Assembly: GCF_013141725.1 (NCBI RefSeq)
Contig: NZ_WHNZ01000074.1
Span: forward strand, 1 to 64,000
Direction of reading: 5' to 3'
DNA length: 64,000 bases
Source: Paenibacillus planticolens
GTDB taxonomy: Bacteria > Bacillota > Bacilli > Paenibacillales > NBRC-103111
Part shown: one piece after another, positions 1-10,200 of the stretch
How the letters are laid out: each line of letters begins with the position of its first letter
How positions within the stretch are numbered: the stretch's first letter is position 1
The notes under the pieces: generated by a model
What the model was told of the DNA's origin: nothing
Databases searched by the model: none
What the model saw: the letters and a program-made list of their open reading frames with translations, nothing else
Position numbers and translations under genes: made by a program

Positions 1-1
1 T

Positions 2-85
2 CTAGTTAAAATCGCCGATATCAACCATGATAACGTGATTGACATTCTCGACCTTGCGGCTATCGCCAGCAAAATCATTCAATGA
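2..85 (+). CDS. C-terminal tail of a dockerin-bearing secreted protein (5' truncated by window edge)
   Basis: Reading from base 2, 27 codons encode the second half of a type I dockerin (calcium loop DINHDNVIDILD followed by the helix LAAIASKIIQ) and then TGA. The body of the gene lies upstream, so its enzyme activity is unknown. The DNA is almost identical to the last part of the GH29 gene at 7112-7177, with only three silent differences in the first 66 bases. This shows that the array of dockerin enzymes continues upstream and that the cassette ends are duplicated or gene-converted. Confidence 0.85.
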   Translation, partial: LVKIADINHDNVIDILDLAAIASKIIQ

Positions 86-96
86 AAGTAAATAGG

Positions 97-127
97 GGAG
101 GATGCAAGATGGCATCCTCCTTGTTTT
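97..127 (+). terminator. Rho-independent terminator after the truncated dockerin gene
   Basis: A 9-bp perfect stem (GGAGGATGC / GCATCCTCC) with a 6-base loop is followed by TTGTTTTT. It starts 11 bases after the stop codon of the upstream partial gene. Confidence 0.85.
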
Positions 128-162
128 TCCAATATGGAGAACGGTGAAACGGGGGAATTCGT

Positions 163-3100
163 TTGAGTTATTCTTTTATGAAACGAAAAACAGTTTTAGC
201 TCTAGTGGTTGTCTCTCTGTTATTTTCTCTATTCCAGTTGCCTTCTGTCACTTACGCAGCGAACGCGGCTCCCAATGTGGTGCCAAGCTTACGGGAGTGG
301 ACGGGAGGAACCGGTGCTTTTCAACTCAAAAATACATCACGAATCGTCGTAGATTCCTTATCCAGTGCAGAACTAGCGGATACAGCGGCGGCTTTTAAAG
401 AAGATTTGACATTAGTTACAGGGAAGGCAGTTGCCATTGTAAATGATAATACCGCTAAGGCAGGCGATTTATTCTTATCGCTGAAAACGGACGACGCGGG
501 GATCGGAAATGAAGGATATGTGCTGGAAGCGGGAGCTTTCGTTTCTATTAAAGCGCATACGTCCGGCGGCGTATTTTACGGAACTCGGACGGTACTGCAA
601 ATCCTGCAGCAGGACGCTTCGCGATCCTATATGCCTCAAGGCGTAGCCCGGGACTATCCGCAGTACGCACAGCGCGGCATTATGCTTGATGTCGGCCGCA
701 GATATTATTCGATGACCTATCTGGAGGATACGATCAAACGGCTGGCGTGGAACAAGATGAATACATTTCAAATTCATTTTAGCGAATGGAACGGATTCCG
801 TTTGCAAAGTGAAACGTATCCGGGCCTGGCTTCGCCTAAATCGTACAGCAGAGCTGATATCCAAAGGTTGACTGAAATCGCTGATCGGTATCACGTTCTG
901 ATCATACCGGAATTAGAAATGCCCGGTCATGCGGCAATCCTTAACAAATTCAACCCGGCGATGAAATTCAGCTGCTCCTCCATGGATAAAGATACGACGG
1001 GCTGGAGCATTCCTCAGTTTACGGTCGATTATACGAAAAGCGAAACACGCGCATGGATCAAATCGCTGCTCGATGAGTTTGTTCCGTTGTTTAAAGGACC
1101 GTACTTCCATATCGGTTCCGATGAAATTCAAACCGAGGCGAAAATGAATGCTTGTCCCGAGCTTGTTACTTACAAAACGAATAACGGCTTGCCGAAAATC
1201 GGGGACAGCTTTATCGAATTTATTAATGAAATGAGCCTGCATGTGAAAGAGCTCGGGAAAACACCGATGAATTGGAACGGGTTTGAAGACTATCATCCCA
1301 GCATCGGTTTGAATAGGGGTAACGTTATTACCGTTTGGAGCGACGAAGGCAGCTCCTCGAAGCAAGCGATTGATTTCGCCAAAGAGGGTTATAAAGTTTA
1401 TGCCTCTCCTGGGAACGTACTTTATGTAACTGCAGGACGCTCTCTTTTGCCAAACACAACATCCATGTATGAGACTTGGAACCCTGCTGTTCATGAGAAT
1501 ATAATGGGTTACTTTCTTTCCATCTGGTCAGACTACTGGGATCAAGTAAAGACACCGGATGGCAGGATTGGATATGAAAGCGGCAGCTCGTTTAAAGGCG
1601 TAGAGGTTGGAGAAGGGGAATACGTCATTCCGGAATCCAATTTTGAAGATGCCTCCAGAAAACCGCGCCAAGTGCTCTCCGAAAGAATGTGGGGTGGCCC
1701 TCGTTCCGCCAAGGTTGCCGATTTCTTTAACAGGGTTAGTCTGATTGGAGATGAGCCGTCGGTCAGCAACCCGGCCCCAACGGATCCACAGGGAATGACT
1801 TCGATTAAAAATGATGTAAAGGGCACAGATGTCAATCAGATTTATTATTCAAAATTAGGCACGAAAAGCAATGGAAGCGACGGGTGGATCGTTGGATCGG
1901 ATAGTTACACCAGTTTGACCGATACCTATTTTGAAATCAAATTTGTCGGTACACAAGTGAAATTAATTGGCGCGAAAGATCCTGCTCATGGCATTGCGGC
2001 TGTATCCTTGGATGGCGGCAGTGAAGTCGATGCGGACCTCTATGCGGCTGCCCGGCAAAATACGGTTGCTTGGTATACCTCACCGGTTTTGCCGCTTGGT
2101 GAGCACACCATCAAAGTCAGAGTTGCCGGCAGGAAAAACAGTGCTTCAGCCGGATTTTCTCTTTCTCTCGAACGCGCCGAAGTGATGAACAGGACCGTAG
2201 TCGAAAATAATGCCGTTGGTTCGGGCAGCAATCAATTTAACTATACAGGTGCATGGACGATTGCCAATGAAAGCATTAGCGGAACGACAAATGATGAGTT
2301 TCAGCTGAAATTTACTGGAAAGCAAATTATTTTGATCGGAACGAAAGGGGCTAATCAAGGTATTGCTGCGATTTCCATTGACGGCGGCGCCGAGCGAATG
2401 ATTGATATGTACGCTTCAGCTAGTCAAAGCGGAGCCAATGTATTCGTTTCGCAGGTGCTGAGTTCAGGTCCCCATACAATAAAGGTTAGGGTAACGGGAA
2501 CGAAAAACATCCAGTCGACAGGTACGTTCCTTACCATTGACCGTGCGGAAATCGTCCCTGCAGATCAAATTGTTGGTCCGGTATCTCCCGAAACCACGCT
2601 CAGCGGTGCAAGCTCCGTTGCCGCAGGCAGTGAGTTCACGGTCCGTTTCGGACTGCAGAACGTGACGCAAAGCGTCTATGCACAGGATATTAAGTTAAAC
2701 TATGATGCCAATGTCATGGAATTTGTCTCGGCGAAGTCATCGAAAGACGGTATTAGCGTCATTCAGTCCAAGGATCAAGCAGGCACGCTCCGAGTTATCC
2801 TGGCAAGTCAAGGGGCTGGCAATGCCGTAACGGGTACGGCTGAATTTGCCGAGATCGTCTTTAAGGCGAAGAATGTGCAGGAAGCGGCGGTTGGGCTGAT
2901 CACAGTCGCGGGAGCTACGCTGGCGGATGACAAAGGAGTTGAATGGGAAGTGGACGGATCTTCCATTACGGTTCAAGTTACGCCTGTACCTGCCGGCATT
3001 CCGGGAGATGTGAACGGAGATGGCAGAGTGAGCATTGGCGATTTAGGGTTAGCAGCAGCTCATTATGGTGAAACAGCGGCTAGTCCGAACTGGCAGCAGG

Positions 3101-3180
3101 TGAAAGCGGCGGATATCAACAAAGACGGAATCATCGACATCAGCGATATGGCGGCGATTGCCAATAAGATATTAGAATAA
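163..3180 (+). CDS. Secreted GH20 beta-N-acetylhexosaminidase with cohesin and dockerin
   Basis: This 1005-residue secreted enzyme should remove terminal beta-linked GlcNAc or GalNAc. Residues 1-32 form a signal peptide. A GH20 N-terminal alpha/beta domain spans about 43-170 and the TIM barrel about 172-525, with the family's catalytic Asp-Glu pair at D320-E321 in HIGSDE. The Asp polarises the substrate 2-acetamido group and the Glu is the general acid. Two tandem homologous beta-sandwich modules follow (about 549-672 and 680-795); I cannot assign them to a named CBM family. A cohesin lies at about 808-940 and a two-loop type I dockerin at about 944-1005. I chose the TTG start at 163 because GGGGG lies 7-8 bases upstream; ATG at 178 is the alternative and also leaves an intact signal peptide. 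The enzyme class is clear; the natural substrate is inferred. Confidence 0.93.
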   Translation: MSYSFMKRKTVLALVVVSLLFSLFQLPSVTYAANAAPNVVPSLREWTGGTGAFQLKNTSRIVVDSLSSAELADTAAAFKEDLTLVTGKAVAIVNDNTAKAGDLFLSLKTDDAGIGNEGYVLEAGAFVSIKAHTSGGVFYGTRTVLQILQQDASRSYMPQGVARDYPQYAQRGIMLDVGRRYYSMTYLEDTIKRLAWNKMNTFQIHFSEWNGFRLQSETYPGLASPKSYSRADIQRLTEIADRYHVLIIPELEMPGHAAILNKFNPAMKFSCSSMDKDTTGWSIPQFTVDYTKSETRAWIKSLLDEFVPLFKGPYFHIGSDEIQTEAKMNACPELVTYKTNNGLPKIGDSFIEFINEMSLHVKELGKTPMNWNGFEDYHPSIGLNRGNVITVWSDEGSSSKQAIDFAKEGYKVYASPGNVLYVTAGRSLLPNTTSMYETWNPAVHENIMGYFLSIWSDYWDQVKTPDGRIGYESGSSFKGVEVGEGEYVIPESNFEDASRKPRQVLSERMWGGPRSAKVADFFNRVSLIGDEPSVSNPAPTDPQGMTSIKNDVKGTDVNQIYYSKLGTKSNGSDGWIVGSDSYTSLTDTYFEIKFVGTQVKLIGAKDPAHGIAAVSLDGGSEVDADLYAAARQNTVAWYTSPVLPLGEHTIKVRVAGRKNSASAGFSLSLERAEVMNRTVVENNAVGSGSNQFNYTGAWTIANESISGTTNDEFQLKFTGKQIILIGTKGANQGIAAISIDGGAERMIDMYASASQSGANVFVSQVLSSGPHTIKVRVTGTKNIQSTGTFLTIDRAEIVPADQIVGPVSPETTLSGASSVAAGSEFTVRFGLQNVTQSVYAQDIKLNYDANVMEFVSAKSSKDGISVIQSKDQAGTLRVILASQGAGNAVTGTAEFAEIVFKAKNVQEAAVGLITVAGATLADDKGVEWEVDGSSITVQVTPVPAGIPGDVNGDGRVSIGDLGLAAAHYGETAASPNWQQVKAADINKDGIIDISDMAAIANKILE

Positions 3181-3367
3181 AAGTAACTATTTTTAAAAGA
3201 TATTAGAATAATTAACTTTTAACGTAAAAAAATCAATTATTATCTAAACGAAGACCATATACAATTAAATTACCAAGAAGTACGGGGGGAGTGTCCAGGC
3301 AAAGTATTCGGTTTTGTTATTTTAGATACAAAATGTATCGAATCATATCAAAGAAGGAGGATATCCA

Positions 3368-6300
3368 TTGAGAAACGGGAGTAAGAAGTTTGCAAGTTTA
3401 ATTTTATCTTGTACCGTATTCGTGTCGATGATACCTGCAATTGCCTTTCCCGAAGGGGCGGTGCAAGCGGCTTCGGCGACCGTGGGTCAAGCGCTGCTCG
3501 ATGTAGGTTTTGGCGGGTCTTTTACAACGGGAACGGGTTACACGGCTTCTACCGGAGAGATGATAGACGGCTCGATTCTCCGGCGTTCGGGTACCGAGCA
3601 GATCATTGCCGGGCAGGGAGCGGTACTAAATGGAGGCTCCGATGGGATCGACTTCAATCCGACAGCAGCTTTCGGTTCGACAACCGAAGACAAGAGTGTG
3701 ATCGTTGAAGCGAAGTTCAAGCCGAAGGCGGCGGTTTCGCAGAGCGCTCTTGGCACGATTATCGGGATCGGCGGCAACATGTGGGCGCGATATCAATCCG
3801 CAACGACGATTGAATATGGTTTCACGGTGCTTAATAACAGCACTTATACCGATTTTAAAGGGACGGTTGCGGCGCCTGAGGCCGATAAGGACCATGTGAT
3901 TGCGCTCGCTTATGAGCCGAACGCATCAGGTGCAACATTGCGTGCATTTCTTGATGGAAAAGAACTTCCTGCGAAAACTTCGACAATCGGACGCGCAATT
4001 CGGTCTGGCAGTCCCAAAGCGGAAGTCGGCTTAGGCAACGATGTTCACCCGTCAGCGCTCACTCGGGGCTTTAAAGGATCGATTTCTCGAGCGGTAATTA
4101 CCGGCTACTCGGGAAGCTTCGACCCGTCGCTGCTGAAGCTAATGAGCTTATCCAGCGTGAAGAGAAGCTTATCTCTGCAAGGGCTCGGCACCTTGTCGAA
4201 TACAACGTATACACCTGCGCAGGATGAGCTCCTTCAAGGGCAGCTCGAAGCAAACGGTGCTCAAATAACAGGACTTGGCCGGCTAAGCATGAGCGGTGCC
4301 GGATCCCGCATCCAGTTCACTCCGGCGGTCTCGCCGGTAAGCGGCGGTATTCTCACAGCGGATCTGGTGACGGAGATTCTCGCTGCTCCGTCCGCGATTC
4401 GGCCGGGCTCGGTCATCATGGATGTGGCGGGAGCCGTAACTTTGAAGCGTTCGACAGCCGGGGAGTCCCTTGAAGTAGTAGTGAATGGCCAGTCCATGGC
4501 AACTATCGATATGTCCGGTAAATTTATCGGCGAATATATGCATCTTGGCCTATACTACGACGATCGAAGTGATGGAACTGCCGCCATCAGCGTTTGGTCT
4601 GGCCAGCAGCAGCTTGGCCAAACCATTGTTTTGACGGCTAAGCCTAACGCAGACCGCATGAGCGTCATTTTTGCCGGAGATGCTGGAGCCGCATCAGGGA
4701 CGAGCATGACTGGCGAAATCTACGGTGTGGCTGCGGCCACAGTCGAGGGGGCTTTCAAGGCCGACTTGATGGGGCTGCTTGGCGGTCCTTGCACACTGCC
4801 GGAAGGCTTGCAACCAGGCATACGCATTCCAATTAAAGCCAACGAGTGCGCTGCCGTTCTCGCTGAAAAAGCATCGCTTGTTCGACCGGATCAGCGGCAG
4901 GTGGATTGGCAGCGGTATGAGCAGACAGCCTTCCTTCATTTTGGGGTGAACACATTCACAGGTCAGGAGTGGGGAACCGGCGACGAGAATCCGAACATTT
5001 TCCAGCCGACAGGACTGGATACAGATCAATGGGCGCGTTCGCTGAAAGCCGGGGGCTTCAAAATGGCGATCCTTACCGTCAAGCATCATGACGGCTTCCT
5101 GCTTTACCCGTCGCGGTATACCGATCATGACGTAGCCAGCAGCACATGGCGTGGTGGGAAAGGGGATGTGCTGCGTGATTTCGTGACATCGATGCACAAA
5201 TACGGCATTAAAGCCGGCGTATACTTATCGCCTGCCGACGAGAATGCCTATGCCAAAGGCATTTATGCCAATGGCAGTGCTCGCAGCGAGCGGACTATTC
5301 CGACGTTACTCCCTGGAGACGATCGTACAGGGAAGAGCAATCTTCCTAGCTTCCGTTTGCAAGCAACAGACTACGGGGCGGTATTTTTAAACCAACTTTA
5401 CGAGGTGTTAACGGAGTATGGGGCCATAGACGAGGTATGGTTTGACGGTTCCCAAGGCCGCATTCCGGCTGGGAAAGTAGAAAATTATGATTGGGACAGC
5501 TATTACTCGCTAATTCGTTCGCTTGCGCCGCATGCCGTAACAGCGGTGTCGGGAACGGACGTCCGCTGGGTAGGCAATGAATCGGGTTCTGCCCGTACGA
5601 ACGAGTGGAGCGTTCTCGCAGCCAGAACAGAACCGAATGGCAGCTTGACCTACAGTCCACGCTATTCATCGCCGGATCTCGGCAGCCGTGCGGCGCTTGC
5701 TTCCGGGGCCGCCAACGGGATGGCGTATTTAACCTGGTTCCCGGCAGAATCGGATGTAAGCATCCGGTCGGGTTGGTTCTACCATGCCGACCAACATCCG
5801 AAATCGGTCAGTCAACTGAGGGATCTGTATATCAATAACGTCGGACGTAACTCTGTACTCTTGCTGAACATCCCGCCCGATAAGAACGGGAAGCTGCCCG
5901 ATGAAGATGTGATCCGATTGGCGGACTGGCAAAAGCAATTAAAACGCGAGTTCTCCATGAATCTCGCAGCGGGTGCTGACGTGAAAGCTGACAATGGCGC
6001 TCCCGATTCTGATCCTAAGCAAGCTATCGACGGATCTTACGACACTTCCTGGTCGTCGGCCTCCAAACAGCCAAGCAGCTTGACTTTTTCTCTAGGTCAG
6101 GCAACTGCTATCGATAAGGTTGTGCTGCAGGAGGACATTAGATACGGACAGCAAGTAGAGTCCTACACAGTGGATGTCCGCAGCTCCGATGGCACTTGGA
6201 GTCCCATTGTGACGGCCTCGGTCATCGGGTATAAACAGATTTTCAATATGGCAAAGCCAGTCACCGGACAGGAGTTTCGCGTGCGGATTCTCGGATCGCG

Positions 6301-7195
6301 AGGTCCCGTACATCTGGCAGAGTTCGGACTTTACCGCACCGTACCGGCCACCCAACCTTTTGCCGATCTAAATGGTGACGATTCCGTGGAACAAGGTAAG
6401 CCGTTTGTTCTGAATTACGGTTTAAACGGCGTGACGGGGAACATGGCGCAAGGCGTATATGCGCAGGATATCACAGTTGATTATGACGCAAACGCGTTTG
6501 AATTCGTTTCAGCCGTTTCTCTGAAGCCAAACGAAGTGGAAGTCGTGCAAACGAGCAGCCCATCGCCGGGCAAAGTGCGTATCATTCTGGCAAGTCTTGG
6601 AGGCGATCATGCGGTTAAGCAAGATGGCGATCTTGTGCAATTGAACTGGAAAGCGAAACCGGGTGCGCCGTCAGCCGAAAGTAGATTGACCGTATCCAGC
6701 GTCATCCTTGCGGATGCAACAGGTCAAGAAGTTACGGCAGTTGGAGCCGAGCACGGGGTAACTGTTCGTGGGGTTGTGGATAAAGCGGCGCTGAACCAAT
6801 TGATCCAAGTGTCGCAAGCGGCTCATGATGCTGCTGTCGAAGGAACGCTATCCGGTCAATATCCGGCAGGTTCGAAACAAGCGCTTCAGTCGGCAATCGA
6901 TGCTGCGAAATTGCTTGCGGGCAATGGGGATGCAACGCAAACGGAAGTGACTTCCGCTGCGGTCGTATTGCAAAGCGCGCTCGATACGTTTAAGGCTATG
7001 GTCATTCGGGGAATTCCAGGGGATGTCAACGGGGATAGCCGAGTGAGTATCGGCGATCTGGGCTTTGCAGCGGCGAACTATGGCAAGAACTCGCTAAGTC
7101 CAGACTGGGATCTAGTCAAAATCGCCGATATCAACCATGATAACGTGATTGACATTCTCGATCTTGCGGCTATCGCGAATCTAATTATGCAATAG
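3368..7195 (+). CDS. Secreted GH29 alpha-L-fucosidase with CBM32, cohesin, FIVAR and dockerin
   Basis: This 1275-residue secreted exo-enzyme is predicted to release alpha-L-fucose. The TTG start is fixed by a strong AGAAGGAGG seven bases upstream. A signal peptide (about 1-34) is followed by two concanavalin/LamG-like regions (about 35-225 and 245-455), which are unusual on a fucosidase. The GH29 barrel (about 503-861) contains the HFGVNTF and TVKHHDGF family motifs and the nucleophile Asp at D693 in VWFDGS. Then come a CBM32/F5-8C-type domain (about 862-993), a cohesin (about 997-1134), a FIVAR helical module (about 1137-1211) and a dockerin (about 1216-1275). The dockerin loops are slightly atypical: DSR instead of DGR in loop 1 and HDN in loop 2. 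The gene sits between the GH20 and GH84 genes, consistent with attack on a fucosylated HexNAc glycan. Confidence 0.93.
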   Translation: MRNGSKKFASLILSCTVFVSMIPAIAFPEGAVQAASATVGQALLDVGFGGSFTTGTGYTASTGEMIDGSILRRSGTEQIIAGQGAVLNGGSDGIDFNPTAAFGSTTEDKSVIVEAKFKPKAAVSQSALGTIIGIGGNMWARYQSATTIEYGFTVLNNSTYTDFKGTVAAPEADKDHVIALAYEPNASGATLRAFLDGKELPAKTSTIGRAIRSGSPKAEVGLGNDVHPSALTRGFKGSISRAVITGYSGSFDPSLLKLMSLSSVKRSLSLQGLGTLSNTTYTPAQDELLQGQLEANGAQITGLGRLSMSGAGSRIQFTPAVSPVSGGILTADLVTEILAAPSAIRPGSVIMDVAGAVTLKRSTAGESLEVVVNGQSMATIDMSGKFIGEYMHLGLYYDDRSDGTAAISVWSGQQQLGQTIVLTAKPNADRMSVIFAGDAGAASGTSMTGEIYGVAAATVEGAFKADLMGLLGGPCTLPEGLQPGIRIPIKANECAAVLAEKASLVRPDQRQVDWQRYEQTAFLHFGVNTFTGQEWGTGDENPNIFQPTGLDTDQWARSLKAGGFKMAILTVKHHDGFLLYPSRYTDHDVASSTWRGGKGDVLRDFVTSMHKYGIKAGVYLSPADENAYAKGIYANGSARSERTIPTLLPGDDRTGKSNLPSFRLQATDYGAVFLNQLYEVLTEYGAIDEVWFDGSQGRIPAGKVENYDWDSYYSLIRSLAPHAVTAVSGTDVRWVGNESGSARTNEWSVLAARTEPNGSLTYSPRYSSPDLGSRAALASGAANGMAYLTWFPAESDVSIRSGWFYHADQHPKSVSQLRDLYINNVGRNSVLLLNIPPDKNGKLPDEDVIRLADWQKQLKREFSMNLAAGADVKADNGAPDSDPKQAIDGSYDTSWSSASKQPSSLTFSLGQATAIDKVVLQEDIRYGQQVESYTVDVRSSDGTWSPIVTASVIGYKQIFNMAKPVTGQEFRVRILGSRGPVHLAEFGLYRTVPATQPFADLNGDDSVEQGKPFVLNYGLNGVTGNMAQGVYAQDITVDYDANAFEFVSAVSLKPNEVEVVQTSSPSPGKVRIILASLGGDHAVKQDGDLVQLNWKAKPGAPSAESRLTVSSVILADATGQEVTAVGAEHGVTVRGVVDKAALNQLIQVSQAAHDAAVEGTLSGQYPAGSKQALQSAIDAAKLLAGNGDATQTEVTSAAVVLQSALDTFKAMVIRGIPGDVNGDSRVSIGDLGFAAANYGKNSLSPDWDLVKIADINHDNVIDILDLAAIANLIMQ

Positions 7196-7210
7196 TTTGC
7201 TGCATGGCTT

Positions 7211-7237
7211 GAGCTTAGAGAGCTATTCTCTAAGCTC
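7211..7237 (+). other. Perfect 11-bp stem-loop between the GH29 and GH84 genes
   Basis: GAGCTTAGAGA / TCTCTAAGCTC pair perfectly around the loop GCTAT, 15 bases after the GH29 stop and about 40 bases before the GH84 start. No T-tract follows, so it is more likely an mRNA-processing or stabilising hairpin, or a partial attenuator, than a classic terminator. Confidence 0.6.
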
Positions 7238-7277
7238 GAACCATTGCACGGTAAATTTCATTGAAAAGGTGGCATGT

Positions 7278-10200
7278 ATGATGAATGTTAAAAAATCTTT
7301 ATTCCAAGATGGCATATGGAGAAAAACAACGACGTTGTTCCTGGCTGTCACCATTGCCATTCCTTTGTTTAGCGTTCCGGTTTCGCAAGCGGCAGAGACT
7401 GAGCCCGCTTCCAGCTTTCCTGTTATTTCACCCATCCCGCAATCCGTTTCAGTAAAGGGGCAAGGTTTCATCATTCCTGCGGAAGTAGGCCTCGTAACAG
7501 GCAGCGGCACGGATTCGGCAGCCGTTCAAGCGGTGGAGGGCATTTTGCGGAATGCAGGCGTTCAGAGCATTAAGCGCGCAAATGATAGCTCTGCCGTTCC
7601 TGATGCTCCGGTAAACGTATGGGTTGGCGGACCCTCAGAGAATACGGCTTCAGGCGCTGTCCTGCAAGATTTGGGTGTGACCGGTCCGGAAGATTTAAAA
7701 GAGGACGGCTATGTGCTCGCTTCAGGCATCGACTCGTCAGGGCACAAGAACATCGTTCTTGCGGGTAAAAATCAGACGGGCACTTTCTATGCCGCCCAAA
7801 CGCTTCGTCAAATCATTACTGCTAAAGAGTCCAGCTATTCGATCCCGGGACTTACGGTCAGAGATTGGCCGAAAATGAATTGGCGCGGATCTATTGAAGG
7901 CTTCTACGGCGATCCGTGGTCGCATGAAGACCGTCTCAGCCAGCTGGCGTTTTACGGGGAGCAGAAGATGAACATGTTCATCTATGCGCCGAAGGATGAT
8001 CCGTATCACCGAGATAAGTGGCGCGATCCTTATCCGGCTGATAAAGTGGCCCAAATTGCCGAATTAATCGACAAAGCCAAGCAGGAGCATGTGGAGTTCG
8101 TATTCGCCATTTCTCCGGGGAATACCGTATGTTTTTCGGACAATACGGATTTCCAAGCGTTGACGGCAAAGGCGCAAGTGATGTGGGATAAAGGTGTGCG
8201 TTCGTTTGCGCTGTTCCTGGACGATATTAACAAAACGCTGAGCTGCAGTGCCGATAAAACGAAGTTTAACAGCGACGCCAGCCCGCCGGCGGCTGCGCAA
8301 GCTTTTCTGCTCAACCGGTTCAAAACGGAATTCATCGACACCCATCCGGGCGCTCACCGTTTGATTACGGTTCCGACGGATTATGCCAATATTACGACAA
8401 CGACGTATATCAACCGTTTTTCTGCGCTTGTCGATCCGAGTATCATTGTGCAATGGACGGGGGCGGCCGTCGTCCCTGCAGGTATCTCTGTATCCGATGC
8501 CGATAAAGCCAAAAGCATTTATAAACACGATCTGCTGATCTGGGATAACTACCCGGTTAATGATTACGCAAGAGATAAGATTTACTTAGGTCCGCTGTAT
8601 AACCGCGATGCCGGATTAGCCGACCATGGCATTATCGGCCTTACGGCGAATCCGATGAATGAAGCGGAAGCTTCCAAAATTGCGCTCTTCTCCATTGCGG
8701 ATTACCTGTGGAACCCTCAGGCCTATGATCCTGACAGCTCTTGGCTCCTAAGCATTAAGAGATTGGGCGGGCCGGCGGCAGAGGCGTTAAAAACTTTTGC
8801 AGAGAATCACTATTCGTCTCCTTTGAATGCGAAGGAATCGCTAACTTTGAGTCCGCTGATCGATAACCTGTGGACTGCGTTTACCGGCAGTGGCACGATA
8901 ACGGAAACTGTGAACCAATTAATCTCCGAATTCACGAAGCTGCAGCAAACACCGGCGATTTTGCGCAGCACGCTCGGGCACGCCAACTTTATCGCAGAGA
9001 CGGCCTATTATTTGAATAAGGACGAATTGTATGGAAAAGCGGGCGTAGAAGCTGCTCAAATGCTGCTTTCCCAGAAGCGCAATAATAAGCAGCAGGCGGC
9101 AGCGCACAGAACGGCACTGAATACTCTCAAAACGCAGATCAGCGCCATTAAGCAGGTCAAGGCGAATCAAGTATTTGAAGACTTCTTCGCCCGCGCTATC
9201 CGGGAAAATGACAATTGGCTGGGCGTTGTTCCCGCAACTCCTTTTCCGATTACAACGATGGGGACGTACCAAACGAATACGCCAGACAAGATGCTTGACG
9301 GCAATCTTAATACTTATTTCTGGAGCAACAGCAATCCGGCTGTAGGCGACGTGCTCGGTGTGGATTTAAATGAAGTACGCAAAGTGACGAACGTGCAAGT
9401 ATTCATGGGGAAATCCGGCAGTCTGTCCGATTATATTCATCACGGCATTCTGGAATATTCGGTGGACGGATCGACGTGGACAAAGCTCGCGACTTTGGAA
9501 GAGCAATCCGAGATCAACGTTCCGGTTGATAACCAGAAGGCAAGATTCGTTCGTATAAGGGTAACCGACACGCAAAATTTCTGGGTCATTGTCAGAGAAT
9601 TTAAAGTAACATCCGAGGCGATACCGAAGGACCCTGCGGTTGTATTAGAGGGGAACGATACGGTTCAAGCAGGGGAGGAGTTCATGCTTAACCTCGGGCT
9701 GGACAATGTGCGGCATAGCGTGTATGCGCAGGACATCTCCATGGAGTACGATCCGAACGCGATGGAGTTCGTCTCAGCGGCCCCTGTTCAGGATGGCATA
9801 CAGTTGCTTGCAACTGTGAAAAACACAGCTGGCAAACTTCGCCTGATTACGGCAAGCGAAGGTGCTGCACATGGCGTTACGGGCAGCGCGCAGCTGCTGA
9901 AATTGATTTTCAAAGCCAAACACGTGCCGCAAGCGGTTGAAGGGCTGGTCACGGTATCCGACATCACGTTGGGCGATGACCAGGGAGCGGAAACGAAACT
10001 GGCCTCATCGGCGATGGGCATTCAGATCACGCTTCCTTCTATCGATAAGTCGGATTTGACCGATCTTATTCATGTTGCGCAAACAGCACACGATGCTGCC
10101 TTGGAAGGCACGCAAATTGGCCAGTATCCGGTTGGAGCGAAACAATTGCTTCAAACGGCAATCGATGTGGCTAAGATTGTGGCTAATGATGCGAACGCTA

